Of a stretch of DNA of 64,000 nucleotides, positions 58,891 to 64,000 are shown piece by piece. The notes under the pieces were generated by a model. It was not told where the DNA came from, searched no databases, and saw only the letters and a list, made by a program, of their open reading frames with translations. The position numbers and the translations under genes are program-made. Position 1 is the stretch's first letter. Each line of letters opens with the position of its first letter. This stretch comes from Tetradesmus obliquus (Eukaryota; Chlorophyta; Chlorophyceae; Sphaeropleales; Scenedesmaceae), in contig CP126204.1 in NCBI GenBank assembly GCA_030272155.1, forward strand, positions 3,773,501-3,837,500, in the 5' to 3' direction.

Positions 58891-59917
58891 TTAGGGCAGG
58901 TATGGTGCCAGGCGTTCAGCCATGTCAAACGTTGCCTGGCCAGCGCCTGTACTGGGGTTGCTTGCAGCGTTTGCAGAAGCCCAGCTCATGAATGAGCCGA
59001 CCCTGCCTGCCCTTGCTGTGAGGCGTGGGTTGGCGCCCTCGTTGACAGCTTCTTCAATGGACTGCATTGCAGGGTTGCAGGGTTGCACGGGTGCACGGGT
59101 GCAAGTGAGGGCAGGTCGCACACAGCTTGTCAAAGGGACGCAGTAATGTTTGAAAGTGAAGCCACTTCTTGAGCAGCGGTGCGGTGCGGCTGAGCCTCTC
59201 TCGCTGCTGCGCAGGCTTGTCTCATCAGGATACGTGCTTTGCACACCGTGGTTCAAACACCCTGCCTCACCCCTGAATCAGGCTTGATCAGGCATAGTGT
59301 GAGGTGATAACAGATACCTCGATTGCCACTGCGAAGCAGCTACATGCAGCATCAGCCCCTGTAACATGCCATGTGGCAGTGTTATTGTTTGTTTCAGTTG
59401 GGGTGCTGGCTACTGTCTCTGTGCAGCAGCAGTACATCGGCAATCCGGCAAAACACTTGTGCAGCTGCTGCTGGTCAGGCCTGCTGCTGCTGCGTCAGCA
59501 CGCGCGGTGATGCCGCAGCAGCGCCCTATCTTTTAGCCACTCCGATCTTACAATCTCAAGTGGCGTGTGGTCACCGATAGGAGGACGCTGCTGCTATCTC
59601 GAGCTTTTACCTGGGCGGTTGTAGCCTGAGCACGCTGGTTGTTCGCCATCATCTGCTCCGGGCTTATGCGGTCGACGCCCAGCAGACCTCTGACGGTAAA
59701 CTTGTTCATGGGTCGAGCTGTTCATGAAAGAACCCACGGAGAAGGGGTTTGGCTGTGAGTTACGCCACTTCCGGAATTGCAGCCATCCTCTGTGGCCCGA
59801 GTCCGATCCGGATAAAAGCATGCAGACAACACAATGGTTTTTGCAGGTAATATGCCCACCTTGTGCGGCCAGCACGCACGCCAGCAGCACCATGACCATC
59901 ACTGCTTTTCCAGACAT
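58891..59917 (-). CDS. Small secreted protein (111 residues), unrecognised
   Basis: Three exons, 59917-59860, 59717-59611 and 59061-58891, all GT-AG and phase-consistent, give 111 residues. Exon 1 is a clear signal peptide (MSGKAVMVMVLLACVLAAQ) with cleavage likely at AQA or ARP. The mature part, MNKFTVRGLLGVDRISPEQM, MANNQRAQATTAQSIEEAVN and on to FDMAERLAPYLP, has no Cys and is mildly amphipathic, so no disulfide-rich toxin or peptide-hormone type is suggested. I do not recognise a family. A TATA-like element lies 79 bases upstream. Extracellular or wall location is inferred. Confidence 0.72.
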
Positions 59918-59994
59918 GTTGTTCTATGCTCTGTGTGATTGACGATTGAGTTGGAAGGTCGTTGTGATTGGATTCCACTCAAATCATGTGCGAG

Positions 59995-60004
59995 CTATAT
60001 ATAG
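59995..60004. promoter_or_regulatory. Candidate TATA box for the small secreted gene
   Basis: CTATATATAG, a palindrome, lies 78-87 bases upstream of the ATG at 59917 on the minus strand. That leaves room for a ~50-base 5' leader. Confidence 0.5.
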
Positions 60005-61167
60005 CCGACGTGTGCAGCAACTCCCCTTCCTATGACCCTGTTCTAACACCTTCAACTGCAGGTCAACTGCAGGTCAACTGCAGCTCAGGTGAACATCATC
60101 AGAACGACTTTGAGTCACACCAACATGCGCCATTCATATAAAGCAATTTACCGTGCATACACTCGTGTTGTGAATCGAGTTGCTGCATCCTTCTGCTTAC
60201 ACTGGCACCACCTACAGCACCTTGTTGTCACCAAGCCGCAAGTGGTAACAGGGCACAGCCGCCGCCCACCCGCAGCTGCAGCGGCAGTGACGCAGCTCAC
60301 AAGGCCACAAAGCACTCAACAGCGACAAATCGAAACAAGCATTGCTTACTGCGTAAGTGAGCAGTGGAAGAATGTTACACGTCGGAAACACCACACCTCC
60401 GCAGCAGTAACCGTTGGAACAGTCATACAGTCCCCGTGCCAAAAGAGAGCATTATGCAGCATGACCAGCAGCCACACGTGTGGCTGTGCACAGTGAACAG
60501 CCACCTGCCAAGCGTTATGCTGCTGCAGTACCTCGCTTGAGTCGCCACACAGGCTGCACTTCTACGCTAAAACACAAGGAGGACACAAACACCTCCTGGC
60601 CCTAGCCAGTAGCTCCTGCAGCAACGTTGCATGCCCGCAATTGTTGCCTCGCATGAGTTTACAAGCTGTGCACGTAACTGCGCCGAGTGCAAGCGCCGCG
60701 CACGGCGCAAGACCATAAAAATGAGCAGCACCGTGACCGCAGCAGTCAACTAAGTGTGTGTGTGGCATCAACTAAACAAACCAACCTCCAGGTGTACCAC
60801 ACACACCACCCCTTGCCTGAAAGAGGCACCAGGCCGCAACTTGCTCAGCGACGCATCTCACGCAACCAGCCACTAACCAGAAAATACTAGCCCAGCTCCC
60901 TAGCGGCGGCCAGACAGCAAACAAGACGAGAGTAATGATACATGCTGCAGCAGCAGCAGCTGCGACAGCAGCCTGATGATGCCTAAGCAGCTGCAAATCT
61001 CATGCAGAGCAACCAAGTGCCAGTGCGTTGCACACTTCTGGCACACACTGCTTGCTTGCAATCGACCTTCCGGCCAGCACATGCATCTGCCGCTGCTGCT
61101 GCAGCCGCCCCCAGCAGCAGCTGGCCTCCAGCAGCAGCAGCAGCAGCGCCAGCAACAGGTGCTGCCG
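60005..61167. other. Intergenic region
   Basis: No supported coding exon. Contains GTCAACTGCAG-type 11-bp units repeated three times near 60056-60085. The rest is the upstream region of the small secreted gene and the 3' region of RAB2. Confidence 0.4.

Positions 61168-64000
<2,833 letters not shown>

Overview
This is a nuclear fragment of a green alga, most likely of the class Chlorophyceae; a Scenedesmus/Tetradesmus-like (Sphaeropleales) genome is my best guess but is not proven. The reasons are: genes with many short exons joined by GT(G/A)xG...(C/T)GCAG introns, very abundant CAG/CTG runs that encode poly-Gln, poly-Ser and poly-Ala, candidate TGTAA polyadenylation signals, chloroplast transit-peptide-like starts, and a mixture of general eukaryotic proteins (RAB2, RPB7, dUTPase) with plant/algal ones (LURP-one-like, transmembrane TKL kinase, a chloroplast-type LON-domain protein).

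Layout, left to right. 1-4342 (-): membrane-anchored GH79 (heparanase/beta-glucuronidase-like) glycosidase, cut by the window edge. 5195-6570 (-): dUTPase. 7416-9837 (+): unrecognised low-complexity protein. 10425-14423 (-): secreted papain-like (C1A) protease fused to a LysM domain and plant-type LRRs. 16114-17291 (-): Gln/Glu-rich unknown. 17470-19847 (-): F-box/WD40 protein. 20921-21539 (-): 3' part of an unknown gene, flanked by two TTGTAAGC repeat clusters. 23049-26763 (+): LURP-one-related/Tubby-like protein. 26764-30832: no gene I can support. 30833-32689 (-): conserved 231-residue protein. 33754-35053 (-): predicted chloroplast membrane protein. 35608-38481 (-): possible polytopic membrane protein. 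39023-49114 (-): large receptor-like TKL kinase. 49389-52566 (-): RNA polymerase II subunit RPB7, complete. 53143-56745 (+): LON N-terminal-domain protein. 58891-59917 (-): 111-residue secreted protein. 61168-64000 (-): RAB2 GTPase, lacking only its first few residues.

The genes do not form one pathway; they are ordinary separately transcribed units. Three (GH79, C1A-LysM-LRR, receptor kinase) act at or outside the cell surface and could serve wall remodelling or sensing.

The most unusual property of the window is structural. At least eight unrelated genes carry degenerate tandem copies of the sequence that spans a splice junction: acceptor plus exon head repeated upstream of the exon, or exon tail plus donor repeated downstream. 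Two genes also repeat the last exon beyond the stop codon. Copies number one to four per junction, usually 50-140 bp apart, and differ visibly from the working exon. A simple explanation is a high rate of ~100-bp tandem duplication filtered by selection, because a duplication across a splice junction or beyond a stop can be ignored by the mRNA. The copies keep splice signals and so may feed alternative splicing; in the F-box/WD40 gene one copy reads as a complete in-frame exon.

Three genes need a one-base shift inside an otherwise clean exon, each at a short C run, which suggests residual base-calling errors in the assembly more than gene decay. I recognised no transposase, reverse transcriptase, viral gene, rRNA, tRNA or CRISPR array.
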